Shown: positions 10,601 to 19,442 of the stretch, piece by piece | How the letters are laid out: each line of letters begins with the position of its first letter | Position numbering within the stretch: position 1 is the stretch's first letter | Origin: Powellomyces hirtus | Taxonomy: Eukaryota > Chytridiomycota > Chytridiomycetes > Spizellomycetales > Powellomycetaceae | NCBI GenBank assembly: GCA_025526995.1 | Contig: JAHLKG010000008.1 | Coordinates: forward strand, 372,001-436,000 | DNA: 64,000 nt | Reading direction: 5' to 3' | Notes under the pieces: generated by a model | The model's database searches: none | What the model saw: only the letters and a program-made list of their open reading frames with translations | What the model was told of the DNA's origin: nothing | Program-made: the position numbers and the translations under genes

Positions 10601-11704
10601 GGCAAGGCGAGCCAGTGATAGGAGGTTCTTGGTCATCTTGGGGACGTGCCAGCAGTTCTGGATTTGCAGGGGCACTGTCTTCCCCTCTGTGTTGATCACC
10701 CATGTGTGAAGCGTTCCATGCCCCACAGCTTCCAATGTGTGATTGTCTGCCATCTCAATGGCGACAGGAGACATCTTCTCATAGTCCTCAAACAGCTCTC
10801 TGCGGCCAGTCATGTGCTGAGAGGCTCCTGAGTCCAAAATCCAAGTGTTGGATGTCAGGGATGGCATCTGAGTTCCAATGGTGGTGAAAGCAAAGCCTCC
10901 AGGCGTCTGTTGAGTCGAGTTGGCCTGGTTTAGGCCCTTCTTCTCGTCTGCTGCCCTCTTGTGGCATTCCTTCTTGATGTGGCCCTTCTTGTTGCAGTAG
11001 TGACAGACTGCCTCCTTCTTCCAATCTGGCTTTCCCCCAGCCTTGTTGGTCTTCTGAGCATTCCCTTTGGTGTCAGCTTGTGTGAAGAAGGCTTTTGCTG
11101 CCTTTCCAGAGTTCTTCTTTCCATCTGCACACCTCATTTCCTCCTGCAACAGCCTGGATGTCACAAAAGCCAAGTCCAGCTTCTCACTGGTCGACTCCAG
11201 AGTCATCACAAGGGTGTCAAAGGCTTCTGGAAGGGAAGAGAGCAAGGAGAACACATGGTCCTCCTCAGAAACGGGAGCTCCGATGGCTGCAAGTTCCTGG
11301 GTCATCCTCTTGATCTTGTTGATGTGGATGGTCATGGAATCAGTTGGGTCCATTGTCACAGTGAGGAACCGACGTCTCAGGAAGTGTCTGTTGGCAACCC
11401 CCTTCTTCTCATGCACCTCCCTCAGCTTTTCCCATGCTTCAAGGGCGGATTCAGCCTCATGAACATGCATCAATTGCTCATCATTCAAAGACATGATCAG
11501 CAGAGCCAGAGCTCTCTCATCTCGACGTATCCAGTCGTCTGATGCTGTGTTGGTGGCCTTGGCAGTTCCTGAGCCGTCCTTGATGTCAATGGCATCCCAA
11601 AGTCCCTTCTCAATCAACAGCATCTTCATTTTCAACTTCCAAAGGTGAAAGTTCTCCCCAGTGAACCTCTCAATGGACACTCGGCTGTCAGAGTCGCCAG
11701 CCAT
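7652..11704 (-). CDS. copA-1 gag-pol polyprotein, 1350 aa, intact
   Basis: Start is the ATG of MAGDSDSRVS at 11704; the frame is open 7 codons further upstream but without an ATG. Domains: UBN2-like gag about 1-230; CCHC knuckle C234-C237-H242-C247; protease with D291-S-G; integrase HHCC H430, H435, C460, C463; catalytic D491, D554, E590 with 35 residues between the last two; acidic linker about 735-790 with a 7-residue repeat and a basic patch PKRLRK; RT with YVDD 1023-1026; RNase H with D1200, E1240 and D1276. Length and order fit a copia gag-pol with no separate gag stop, so how gag is made in excess is not visible. The stop lies 7 bp before the LTR. Variable residues here: C192, G269, R366, A852, S1086, T1116, E1117, S1123. 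Confidence 0.96.
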   Translation of the reverse strand: MAGDSDSRVSIERFTGENFHLWKLKMKMLLIEKGLWDAIDIKDGSGTAKATNTASDDWIRRDERALALLIMSLNDEQLMHVHEAESALEAWEKLREVHEKKGVANRHFLRRRFLTVTMDPTDSMTIHINKIKRMTQELAAIGAPVSEEDHVFSLLSSLPEAFDTLVMTLESTSEKLDLAFVTSRLLQEEMRCADGKKNSGKAAKAFFTQADTKGNAQKTNKAGGKPDWKKEAVCHYCNKKGHIKKECHKRAADEKKGLNQANSTQQTPGGFAFTTIGTQMPSLTSNTWILDSGASQHMTGRRELFEDYEKMSPVAIEMADNHTLEAVGHGTLHTWVINTEGKTVPLQIQNCWHVPKMTKNLLSLARLAKAGACFEVGPQAARIIAKDGTAFLAKENQFVYTFETTHGQANAGIAHNVGRDTTSQDLSLWHQRLGHLNVADIGRLTKLAKGVQTSGSLSICDTCALSKASRAPFPKAQASRASEKLGLIHTDVWGPVEPPTITGYRYFVTFIDDKTRYFHVCLMKTKGEVARHYQELEAALVPLHGKQIKAVRSDPGGEYMSNLLRDHFKEKGTQHQRSSVNTPQQNGVAERANRTLVEMGRCLLKQSGLDKRFWGEAIMTAVYLRNRSPTVACPKTPYEMFHGIPPSLGHLRTFGCIAYAYIQPNKRQKLDDAAVKCIMLGYSSHSKEYRLMDIQTKKILFSRSVKFDEKSFIPSLQSAQTPQVPAESLEVGIGPEMKLQDVSDELQDVSDELQDVSNDSEDTDMSEGEENMRERTPEPSSDYESAAEPSPTPKRLRKPPGEWWKASSNAANVAAVAYAVSFVSNEPTSYKESQTMPDASQWRQAAQEEMDALAKNGTWQLVDLPTGRKAIGCKWVFKRKLKDTGELDRYKARLVAKGFSQREGLDYQETFAPVAKFGPMRLLFSIIATDDLEAHQMDVKTAFLQGDLDYVIYMRQPEGFEDSKHPGRVCKLGRPLYGLKQSARRFNHKIDHKLKSMGFVQSTAEPCMYYRSQNGTTEYILIYVDDLIVASSSKEQLGDVKKELRRAFEMTDLGELNYFLGIHIRRSRSTRTIWLSQKKYVEEVVSKFNMGDAKVHATPMEHGLHLRNNMAPQNETEELEMSSVPYRNAVGSLIYAMLGTRPDIAAAVGIVSKYLAKPGKEHWSAAKRIIRYLKGTSELGILLGGKENVSEPRKLVGYSDSDYAGCLDTRRSTTGFIFMFNGPITWQSKRQTTVALSSTEAEYMALAQCTKEAVWLRLLAGELGFKQDGPTMLFEDNQGAIALAKNPTLHASTKHIEVRYHFIREALGRLEIALEYLSTQDMVADILTKPLARDQFLKLRDACGITKHVS
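9428..9490 (-). repeat. 21-bp tandem repeat in the copA integrase-RT linker
   Basis: Three copies of a 21-bp unit encode LQDVSDE, LQDVSDE and LQDVSND. The repeat is in frame and present in all full copies. It makes an acidic segment where other integrases carry targeting signals. Confidence 0.85.
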
Positions 11705-11968
11705 CTTGTGCAAAGAGTGTGGCAAAATGGGATAGTCCCGGTGTTCAACCGCAAGTGGTCAGAACCTGCTCCAGAAAATCCACTCCAGTCCAGTCCAGTC
11801 CAGACAATAGCTCGTTTGATGGTCAGACGCAGGTGTCCTATGCCTGCTATCTAGGCTTCTCGAGTGCTCAAACAGTTCTCCAAGTCCTCAGCAGCACCAG
11901 TGATAGGCACAGTGACGTGTTTCCCAGATAGGGATAGAGGTGGAGTCAGTAATGTTCAGACAGCTGTG

Positions 11969-11983
11969 TCAGGGCTCATAACC
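11969..11983 (-). other. copA-1 primer-binding site
   Basis: On the - strand GGTTATGAGCCCTGA immediately follows the 5' LTR end. The same site follows the 5' LTRs of copA-2 (18608-18622), copA-3 (25247-25261), copA-4 (35430-35444), copA-5 (26996-27010), copA-6 (38252-38266), copA-7 (44049-44063), copA-9 (50406-50420) and copA-10 (56588-56602). In copA-8 (46706-46720) the last base is G. Confidence 0.8.
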
Positions 11984-12483
11984 TGTTGAGACGTCTTGAC
12001 ATCTACAAACAGGAACTCAGCATACCAGATAGGTTGCTAGGTTGTTGTCAAGACTTGCAGAGGGTCTGAAGGTGCTTCCCAAGGTAGGGAAGGTCGCCTT
12101 TAGTGTTTGGCAGAGTGTACTAGACAAGTAGAGTGTGTTGGACTGTTATTATATTGGTTGGGGATGCCCAGAGGGCGTCCTTTAATAACAATTTGGATCA
12201 TAGTACATGTGTAGTGACAATCTAACTGTGCCCTAGCTTGGCCAAGACGGCCCTGGCCTGGCCTAGTATTGTTCCCAATCACAGGGTGTCTTTTTGCCTT
12301 TTCTTGGCGCTTCTATCAGCGCTCCAGACGTGTTCTAGGCCTTCCCAGGCCCTCTCCAGCTATTCTGGATCGTTCTAGACCATTCTGGACCATTCCAGAC
12401 CATTCTAGACACAAGTGGATGTCCTCCCACATGTCCCGTGTGCTCTAAGTCCTCCCAGAGGCGCCCACAGGTAGATTCCAACA
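11984..12483 (-). repeat. copA-1 5' LTR
   Basis: 500 bp, type A markers as in its partner. Supplies the promoter for 7652-11704. The TATA-like box is TATTAAA at 12181-12187. Confidence 0.95.
12361..12411 (-). promoter_or_regulatory. TTC array at 10-bp spacing in copA-1 U3 (heat-shock-element-like)
   Basis: On the + strand TTC occurs at 12363, 12373, 12383, 12393 and 12403, with GA-rich spacers. Units of nTTCn every 10 bp match the step-type heat-shock element described for heat-shock factor. Function is inferred. Confidence 0.5.
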
Positions 12484-12824
12484 GTGTGGGGGTGTACGGA
12501 TATGCCTAGTGCTGAGGGCAAGAGTAGAATTGCCGCTCTGTATGAATACCTCTATCCTTAGTACTAGACTATACACCTCTGCATTCAGACCTAGAAGAGA
12601 TGCATCCTCCAGTGTACCTTAGTAGTGGGTGTGTAGACAACTCTGTTCCCTTCCGGGGGGACCCTGGGGTCCACTTGTTTATATACTCATGCATTGCCAT
12701 AACAGAGAATGCGGCACCTGCCGTCCAGACTTTCTACATCCAGCATCACACAAGAGTAGTACAGGAACACATGTACTAACTAACTAAGCTGGACTAAAGA
12801 CCCTTAAATACTGTCCCTTTCGCA
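12484..12824 (-). repeat. gyp 3' LTR, first part
   Basis: On the - strand a purine tract (AAATAGGGGGGGACAA, about 12825-12840) is followed by TGCGAAAGGG. It contains a TATATAAAC box near 12680 and is cut at 12484 by copA-1. No second LTR is in the window, so both ends are provisional. Confidence 0.5.
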
Positions 12825-13783
12825 TTGTCCCCCCCTATTTGACCATCTTGCCTCTGGATTCTTACGGCTAGTCGGATGGGAATCCGGATAGTGATGGCAC
12901 TTGATTTCATCCTGATAACGCTTCCCTCCTCTCTTAGCTCTGTATACCGGATGTTCAGTCAGCGTCATGTCCTTGGGGCCTGGCTCAGGAGGAGTGATAT
13001 TGCTCCGCTTAACCTTGTGCATCTTGGGAATGGCCTGAGGGAGCCGCATTGTCCCGTCAGCAGCCAGGGTCTGAATGCCGCTGACGGGCCCATAAGCTTT
13101 GTGGTCCTTCCACTGCTTGAGGCAAAACCTGGTATCATGGGCTTTGTATAACGTCATCTGCTTGGATACAACCTGAGTGTACCCTTCTTCATGCAGCAGT
13201 TCCAACTGCGTTATTTCATGGTGCATCCATTCGAACCAGGCAATAACAAGGTCTCCTGGGCTTGTATGCACTGTAATCTCTTGGTCAGGGAGTATGAGGT
13301 AACTCCCCCGGCCAGGTGTGAAGTTACAGTGCACCGACATGATTGTCCACTTGTTGTTGTTGATGTTGAAGTGGGAACCGGAGATTGCATTGAATTTGAG
13401 CATCATGAGGTTGCTGGGTGTGTTGGATGTGAGCATGACTTCACGGACTTGTTTCAGGATGTCTGCAAGCAGGCCTCACAAGTTCGTACTCTGCACATTG
13501 TCCTTGATGGCTGCCATGCATCCATAGAGGCTGCATTGCTTGTTTGCCTGTTTTGCATTGTCCCATACAAAGAATCCCACTGCTGCAATGGCTGAGATGA
13601 TGGACAGGATTGATATTGAGCCTTGCATAATCCAGACTCTGCTGTGGAAGATGACACCAGTTTTAGTGTTGCAAGCATTCTTTGCAGCCATCCAAGTGTC
13701 CATCATTGTAGGGTTGGCATAGTAGACGTTGTTGTAGATGCGGGTCACGTAGTCGTCCATGTGCTTCATTGCTCCCACTGTAA
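12804..13783 (-). pseudogene. gyp downstream ORF with a membrane segment, 5' truncated
   Basis: One - strand frame from the copA-2 junction at 13783 to a TAA at 12804, broken by one TGA at 13476-13478 that fits CGA-to-TGA. A hydrophobic stretch of about 20 residues (13563-13622, ISILSIISAIAAVGFFVW) looks like a transmembrane helix. Cysteines lie on both sides. The C-terminal third is basic and Pro-rich, and the last codons overlap the purine tract and LTR. I do not recognise the family. Position after integrase and before the 3' LTR is where env-like genes occur in some gypsy elements, but nothing else shows it is an envelope protein. Confidence 0.6.
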
Positions 13784-14283
13784 TGTTGAGACGTCTTGAC
13801 ATCTACAAACAGGAACTCAGCATACCAGATAGGTTGCTAGGTTGTTGTCAAGACTTGCAGAGGGTCTGAAGGTGCTTCCCAAGGTAGGGAAGGTCGCCTA
13901 TAGTGTTTGGCAGAGTGTACTAGACAAGTAGAGTGTGTTGGACTGTTATTATATTGGTTGGGGATGCCCAGAGGGCGTCCTTTTATAACAATTTGGATCA
14001 TAGTACATGTGTAGTGACAATCTAACTGTGCCCTAGCTTGGCCAAGACGGCCCTGGCCTGGCCTAGTATTGTTCCCAATCACAGGGTGTCTTTTTGCCTT
14101 TTCTTGGCGCTTCTATCAGCGCTCCAGACGTGTTCTAGGCCTTCCCAGGCCCTCTCCAGCTATTCTGGATCGTTCTAGACCATTCTGGACCATTCCAGAC
14201 CATTCTAGACACAAGTGGATGTCCTCCCACATGTCCCGTGTGCTCTAAGTCCTCCCAGAGGCGCCCACAGGTAGATTCCAACA
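13784..14283 (-). repeat. copA-2 3' LTR (type B)
   Basis: 500 bp. The TATA-like box reads TATAAAA and the later marker CTATAGG in LTR orientation. Confidence 0.95.
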
Positions 14284-14290
14284 CTCCCAC

Positions 14291-17200
14291 TCACGAAACA
14301 TGTTTTGTGATCCCACAGGCGTCCCTCAGTTTCAAGAACTGATCCCTAGCCAGTGGTTTTGTCAAGATGTCTGCAACCATGTCCTGAGTCGAGAGATACT
14401 CTAATGCAATCTCCAAGCGTCCTAGTGCTTCTCTGATAAAGTGGTACCTCACTTCAATGTGTTTGGTGCTGGCATGCAATGTCGGGTTCTTAGCAAGAGC
14501 AATGGCACCCTGGTTGTCCTCAAAGAGCATTGTGGGTCCATCCTGCTTGAATCCAAGCTCCCCTGCAAGCAGACGAAGCCAAACAGCTTCCTTGGTGCAC
14601 TGGGCTAGTGCCATGTACTCTGCTTCCGTGCTTGAAAGAGCTACAGTGGTCTGCCGCTTGGATTGCCAGGTGATAGGCCCGTTGAACATGAAGATGAATC
14701 CAGTGGTTGATCTCCTTGTGTCCAAACATCCAGCATAGTCGGAATCCGAGTATCCAACCAGCTTCCTAGGCTCAGAGACATTCTCTTTGCCTCCCAGAAG
14801 GATTCCAAGTTCGCTTGTGCCCTTCAGGTATCTGATGATCCGCTTGGCAGCACTCCAATGCTCCTTTCCAGGCTTTGCAAGGTACTTGGACACAATTCCA
14901 ACTGCAGCAGCAATGTCAGGGCGTGTTCCTAGCATGGCATAGATCAAACTGCCCACTGCATTCCTGTATGGCACAGAGCTCATCTCCAGCTCCTCCGTCT
15001 CATTCTGAGGTGCCATGTTGTTTCTGAGGTGCAGTCCATGTTCCATAGGCGTGGCATGAACCTTGGCATCTCCCATGTTGAATTTCGAAACGACCTCTTC
15101 AACATACTTCTTCTGAGACAACCAGATGGTGCGGGTGCTTCTGCTCCGTCTGATGTGAATCCCAAGGAAGTAATTCAGCTCTCCAAGGTCTGTCATCTCA
15201 AAAGCTCGCCTCAGCTCCTTCTTGACATCCCCCAGCTGTTCCTTGCTTGATGAGGCCACAATGAGGTCGTCCACATAGATCAGAATGTACTCTGTTGTCC
15301 CATTCTGACTCCTGTAGTACATGCAAGGTTCTGCAGTCGACTGCACAAAGCCCATAGACTTCAGTTTGTGGTCTATCTTGTGGTTGAAGCGCCTTGCTGA
15401 TTGCTTGAGGCCGTAGAGGGGTCTCCCAAGCTTGCAGACCCGTCCTGGATGCTTGGAATCCTCAAAGCCCTCCGGTTGGCGCATGTAGATCACATAGTCC
15501 AGATCCCCTTGCAAGAATGCTGTCTTCACGTCCATCTGATGTGCCTCCAAGTCATCTGTGGCAATGATGGAGAACAGCAGTCTCATGGGACCAAACTTGG
15601 CAACAGGAGCAAACGTCTCCTGATAGTCCAATCCCTCTCTCTGAGAGAATCCCTTGGCAACAAGTCTTGCCTTGTATCTGTCAAGCTCTCCTGTGTCCTT
15701 CAGCTTTCGTTTGAAGACCCACTTGCATCCAATAGCTTTTCTGCCCGTTGGCAGATCCACAAGTTGCCATGTCCCATTCTTGGCAAGAGCATCCATCTCT
15801 TCCTGAGCAGCCTGACGCCATTGTGAAGCATCTGGCATGGTCTGGCTCTCCTTGTAGCTTGTGGGCTCGTTTGAGACAAAGGAGACAGCATAGGCAACTG
15901 CAGCAACGTTTGCAGCGTTGCTTGAAGCCTTCCACCACTCTCCTGGCGGCTTCCTGAGTCTTTTGGGGGTTGGAGAAGGCTCTGCAGCACTCTCATAGTC
16001 AGAGGACGGCTCAGGGGTCCGTTCCCTCATGTTCTCCTCTCCCTCTGACATGTCTGTGTCCTCAGAGTCGTTACTGACATCCTGCAGCTCGTCACTGACA
16101 TCCTGCAGCTCGTCACTGACATCCTGCAGCTTCATTTCGGGCCCAATTCCCACTTCCAGGCTCTCAGCAGGCACTTGGGGCGTCTGAGCAGACTGGAGGG
16201 ATGGAATGAAGCTCTTCTCATCGAATTTGACACTTCTGGAGAACAGGATCTTCTTAGTCTGTATGTCCATAAGCCGGTATTCCTTGCTGTGGGAGCTATA
16301 CCCCAGCATGATGCACTTGACAGCAGCATCATCCAGCTTCTGGCGCTTGTTGGGTTGAATGTAGGCATAGGCAATGCATCCAAACGTCCTCAAATGTCCC
16401 AGAGATGGTGGGATACCATGGAACATCTCATAAGGCGTCTTGGGGCATGCAACAGTGGGAGATCTGTTCCTCAGATAGACTGCTGTCATGATTGCTTCTC
16501 CCCAGAAACGCTTGTCCAAGCCTGACTGCTTCAACAAACATCTCCCCATCTCCACAAGGGTACGGTTGGCTCGTTCAGCAACACCATTTTGCTGTGGAGT
16601 ATTTACTGAACTCCTCTGATGCTGTGTGCCCTTCTCCTTGAAGTGGTCCCTTAGCAAGTTGCTCATGTACTCGCCTCCTGGGTCGGATCTGACAGCTTTG
16701 ATCTGCTTTCCATGTAGGGGGACAAGTGCTGCTTCCAGCTCCTGATAGTGCCTAGCAACTTCTCCCTTGGTCTTCATAAGGCAAACATGGAAATATCTTG
16801 TCTTGTCATCAATGAATGTGACAAAATAGCGATATCCAGTGATCGTGGGTGGTTCAACTGGTCCCCAGACATCTGTGTGGATCAATCCCAGCTTCTCTGA
16901 TGCTCTGGAGGCCTGTGCCTTGGGGAATGGCGCTCTGCTTGCTTTGCTGAGTGCACAAGTGTCACAAATGCTCAAGCTCCCACTAGTTTGAACGCCCTTG
17001 GCAAGCTTGGTGAGCCTTCCAATGTCTGCAACGTTCAAATGGCCGAGTCTCTGATGCCATAGGGACAAGTCCTGACTTGTTGTGTCCCTTCCAACATTGT
17101 GGGCAATCCCAGCATTTGCCTGCCCATGTGTTGTCTCGAATGTGTAGACAAATTGGTTCTCTTTGGCAAGGAAAGCCGTCCCATCCTTTGCAATGATCCG

Positions 17201-18343
17201 AGCAGCTTGTGGTCCCACTTCAAAACAAGCTCCAGCTTTGGCAAGGCAAGCCAGTGATAGGAGGTTCTTGGTCATCTTGGGGACGTGCCAGCAGTTCTGG
17301 ATTTGCAGGGGCACTGTCTTCCCCTCTGTGTTGATCACCCATGTGTGAAGCGTTCCATGCCCCACAGCTTCCAATGTGTGATTGTCTGCCATCTCAATGG
17401 CGACAGGAGACATCTTCTCATAGTCCTCAAACAGCTCTCTGCGGCCAGTCATGTGCTGAGAGGCTCCTGAGTCCAAAATCCAAGTGTTGGATGTCAGGGA
17501 TGGCATCTGAGTTCCAATGGTGGTGAAAGCAAAGCCTCCAGGCGTCTGTTGAGTCGAGTTGGCCTGGTTTAGGCCCTTCTTCTCGTCTGCTGCCCTCTTG
17601 TGGCATTCCTTCTTGATGTGGCCCTTCTTGTTGCAGTAGTGACAGACTGCCTCCTTCTTCCAATCTGGCTTTCCCCCAGCCTTGTTGGTCTTCTGAGCAT
17701 TCCCTTTGGTGTCAGCTTGTGTGAAGAAGGCTTTTGCTGCCTTTCCAGAGTTCTTCTTTCCATCTGCACACCTCATTTCCTCCTGCAACAGCCTGGATGT
17801 CACAAAAGCCAAGTCCAGCTTCTCACTGGTCGACTCCAGAGTCATCACAAGGGTGTCAAAGGCTTCTGGAAGGGAAGAGAGCAAGGAGAACACATGGTCC
17901 TCCTCAGAAACGGGAGCTCCGATGGCTGCAAGTTCCTGGGTCATCCTCTTGATCTTGTTGATGTGGATGGTCATGGAATCAGTTGGGTCCATTGTCACAG
18001 TGAGGAACCGACGTCTCAGGAAGTGTCTGTTGGCAACCCCCTTCTTCTCATGCACCTCCCTCAGCTTTTCCCATGCTTCAAGGGCGGATTCAGCCTCATG
18101 AACATGCATCAATTGCTCATCATTCAAAGACATGATCAGCAGAGCCAGAGCTCTCTCATCTCGACGTATCCAGTCGTCTGATGCTGTGTTGGTGGCCTTG
18201 GCAGTTCCTGAGCCGTCCTTGATGTCAATGGCATCCCAAAGTCCCTTCTCAATCAACAGCATCTTCATTTTCAACTTCCAAAGGTGAAAGTTCTCCCCAG
18301 TGAACCTCTCAATGGACACTCGGCTGTCAGAGTCGCCAGCCAT
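14291..18343 (-). CDS. copA-2 gag-pol polyprotein, 1350 aa, intact
   Basis: Same architecture and catalytic residues as the copA-1 protein. The one visible residue difference from it is C366 (Arg in copA-1), between protease and integrase. All other markers (C192, G269, A852, S1086, T1116) follow copA-1, consistent with the crossover lying near the 3' end. Confidence 0.95.
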   Translation of the reverse strand: MAGDSDSRVSIERFTGENFHLWKLKMKMLLIEKGLWDAIDIKDGSGTAKATNTASDDWIRRDERALALLIMSLNDEQLMHVHEAESALEAWEKLREVHEKKGVANRHFLRRRFLTVTMDPTDSMTIHINKIKRMTQELAAIGAPVSEEDHVFSLLSSLPEAFDTLVMTLESTSEKLDLAFVTSRLLQEEMRCADGKKNSGKAAKAFFTQADTKGNAQKTNKAGGKPDWKKEAVCHYCNKKGHIKKECHKRAADEKKGLNQANSTQQTPGGFAFTTIGTQMPSLTSNTWILDSGASQHMTGRRELFEDYEKMSPVAIEMADNHTLEAVGHGTLHTWVINTEGKTVPLQIQNCWHVPKMTKNLLSLACLAKAGACFEVGPQAARIIAKDGTAFLAKENQFVYTFETTHGQANAGIAHNVGRDTTSQDLSLWHQRLGHLNVADIGRLTKLAKGVQTSGSLSICDTCALSKASRAPFPKAQASRASEKLGLIHTDVWGPVEPPTITGYRYFVTFIDDKTRYFHVCLMKTKGEVARHYQELEAALVPLHGKQIKAVRSDPGGEYMSNLLRDHFKEKGTQHQRSSVNTPQQNGVAERANRTLVEMGRCLLKQSGLDKRFWGEAIMTAVYLRNRSPTVACPKTPYEMFHGIPPSLGHLRTFGCIAYAYIQPNKRQKLDDAAVKCIMLGYSSHSKEYRLMDIQTKKILFSRSVKFDEKSFIPSLQSAQTPQVPAESLEVGIGPEMKLQDVSDELQDVSDELQDVSNDSEDTDMSEGEENMRERTPEPSSDYESAAEPSPTPKRLRKPPGEWWKASSNAANVAAVAYAVSFVSNEPTSYKESQTMPDASQWRQAAQEEMDALAKNGTWQLVDLPTGRKAIGCKWVFKRKLKDTGELDRYKARLVAKGFSQREGLDYQETFAPVAKFGPMRLLFSIIATDDLEAHQMDVKTAFLQGDLDYVIYMRQPEGFEDSKHPGRVCKLGRPLYGLKQSARRFNHKIDHKLKSMGFVQSTAEPCMYYRSQNGTTEYILIYVDDLIVASSSKEQLGDVKKELRRAFEMTDLGELNYFLGIHIRRSRSTRTIWLSQKKYVEEVVSKFNMGDAKVHATPMEHGLHLRNNMAPQNETEELEMSSVPYRNAVGSLIYAMLGTRPDIAAAVGIVSKYLAKPGKEHWSAAKRIIRYLKGTSELGILLGGKENVSEPRKLVGYSDSDYAGCLDTRRSTTGFIFMFNGPITWQSKRQTTVALSSTEAEYMALAQCTKEAVWLRLLAGELGFKQDGPTMLFEDNQGAIALAKNPTLHASTKHIEVRYHFIREALGRLEIALEYLSTQDMVADILTKPLARDQFLKLRDACGITKHVS

Positions 18344-18622
18344 CTTGTGCAAAGAGTGTGGCAAAATGGGATAGTCCCGGTGTTCAACCGCAAGTGGTCA
18401 GAACCTGCTCCAGAAAATCCACTCCAGTCCAGTCCAGTCCAGACAATAGCTCGTTTGATGGTCAGACGCAGGTGTCCTATGCCTGCTATCTAGGCTTCTC
18501 GAGTGCTCAAACAGTTCTCCAAGTCCTCAGCAGCACCAGTGATAGGCACAGTGACGTGTTTCCCAGATAGGGATAGAGGTGGAGTCAGTAATGTTCAGAC
18601 AGCTGTGTCAGGGCTCATAACC

Positions 18623-19122
18623 TGTTGAGACGTCTTGACATCTACAAACAGGAACTCAGCATACCAGATAGGTTGCTAGGTTGTTGTCAAGACTTGCAGA
18701 GGGTCTGAAGGTGCTTCCCAAGGTAGGGAAGGTCGCCTTTAGTGTTTGGCAGAGTGTACTAGACAAGTAGAGTGTGTTGGACTGTTATTATATTGGTTGG
18801 GGATGCCCAGAGGGCGTCCTTTAATAACAATTTGGATCATAGTACATGTGTAGTGACAATCTAACTGTGCCCTAGCTTGGCCAAGACGGCCCTGGCCTGG
18901 CCTAGTATTGTTCCCAATCACAGGGTGTCTTTTTGCCTTTTCTTGGCGCTTCTATCAGCGCTCCAGACGTGTTCTAGGCCTTCCCAGGCCCTCTCCAGCT
19001 ATTCTGGATCGTTCTAGACCATTCTGGACCATTCCAGACCATTCTAGACACAAGTGGATGTCCTCCCACATGTCCCGTGTGCTCTAAGTCCTCCCAGAGG
19101 CGCCCACAGGTAGATTCCAACA
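18623..19122 (-). repeat. copA-2 5' LTR (type A)
   Basis: 500 bp, matching copA-1 LTR markers (TATTAAA, CTAAAGG) and unlike the LTR at the other end of the same element. Confidence 0.95.
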
Positions 19123-19442
19123 GTGTGGGGGTGTACGGATATGCCTAGTGCTGAGGGCAAGAGTAGAATTGCCGCTCTGTATGAATACCTCTATCCTTAG
19201 TACTAGACTATACACCTCTGCATTCAGACCTAGAAGAGATGCATCCTCCAGTGTACCTTAGTAGTGGGTGTGTAGACAACTCTGTTCCCTTCCGGGGGGA
19301 CCCTGGGGTCCACTTGTTTATATACTCATGCATTGCCATAACAGAGAATGCGGCACCTGCCGTCCAGACTTTCTACATCCAGCATCACACAAGAGTAGTA
19401 CAGGAACACATGTACTAACTAACTAAGCTGGACTAAAGACCC

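Larger units (their letters stand above)
7145..12483 (-). mobile_element. copA-1: intact Ty1/copia element
   Basis: 5,339 bp on the - strand with 500-bp LTRs at 7145-7644 (3') and 11984-12483 (5') that look identical. It is flanked by the 5-bp duplication GTGTG (7140-7144 and 12484-12488). Parts: LTR starting TGTTGGAATC and ending GTCTCAACA, primer site 11969-11983, a leader of about 265 nt, one gag-pol frame, purine tract, LTR. Identical LTRs and an open frame indicate a recent insertion. The target is the gyp 3' LTR. It is also the left member of the 6,639-bp duplication. Confidence 0.95.
13784..19122 (-). mobile_element. copA-2: hybrid copia element
   Basis: Complete, 5,339 bp. Flanks do not match: TGTAA on the left (13779-13783) and GTGTG on the right (19123-19127). 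Its left LTR is type B and its right LTR type A, while copA-1 is A/A and copA-3 is B/B. This is expected for the crossover product between copA-1 and copA-3. The switch lies between about 13985 and 14995, since body markers from there rightward follow copA-1. Confidence 0.93.

Noticed and set aside
11067..11542. Long + strand frames (131 and 193 codons) opposite copA-1 gag, repeated in every copy
   Set aside because: They lie antisense to gag-pol, have no recognisable domains, and recur only because the element recurs.
12876..13595. + strand frames of 91 and 134 codons across the gyp downstream ORF
   Set aside because: The - strand frame is longer, ends at the purine tract and agrees in strand with the other gyp pieces.
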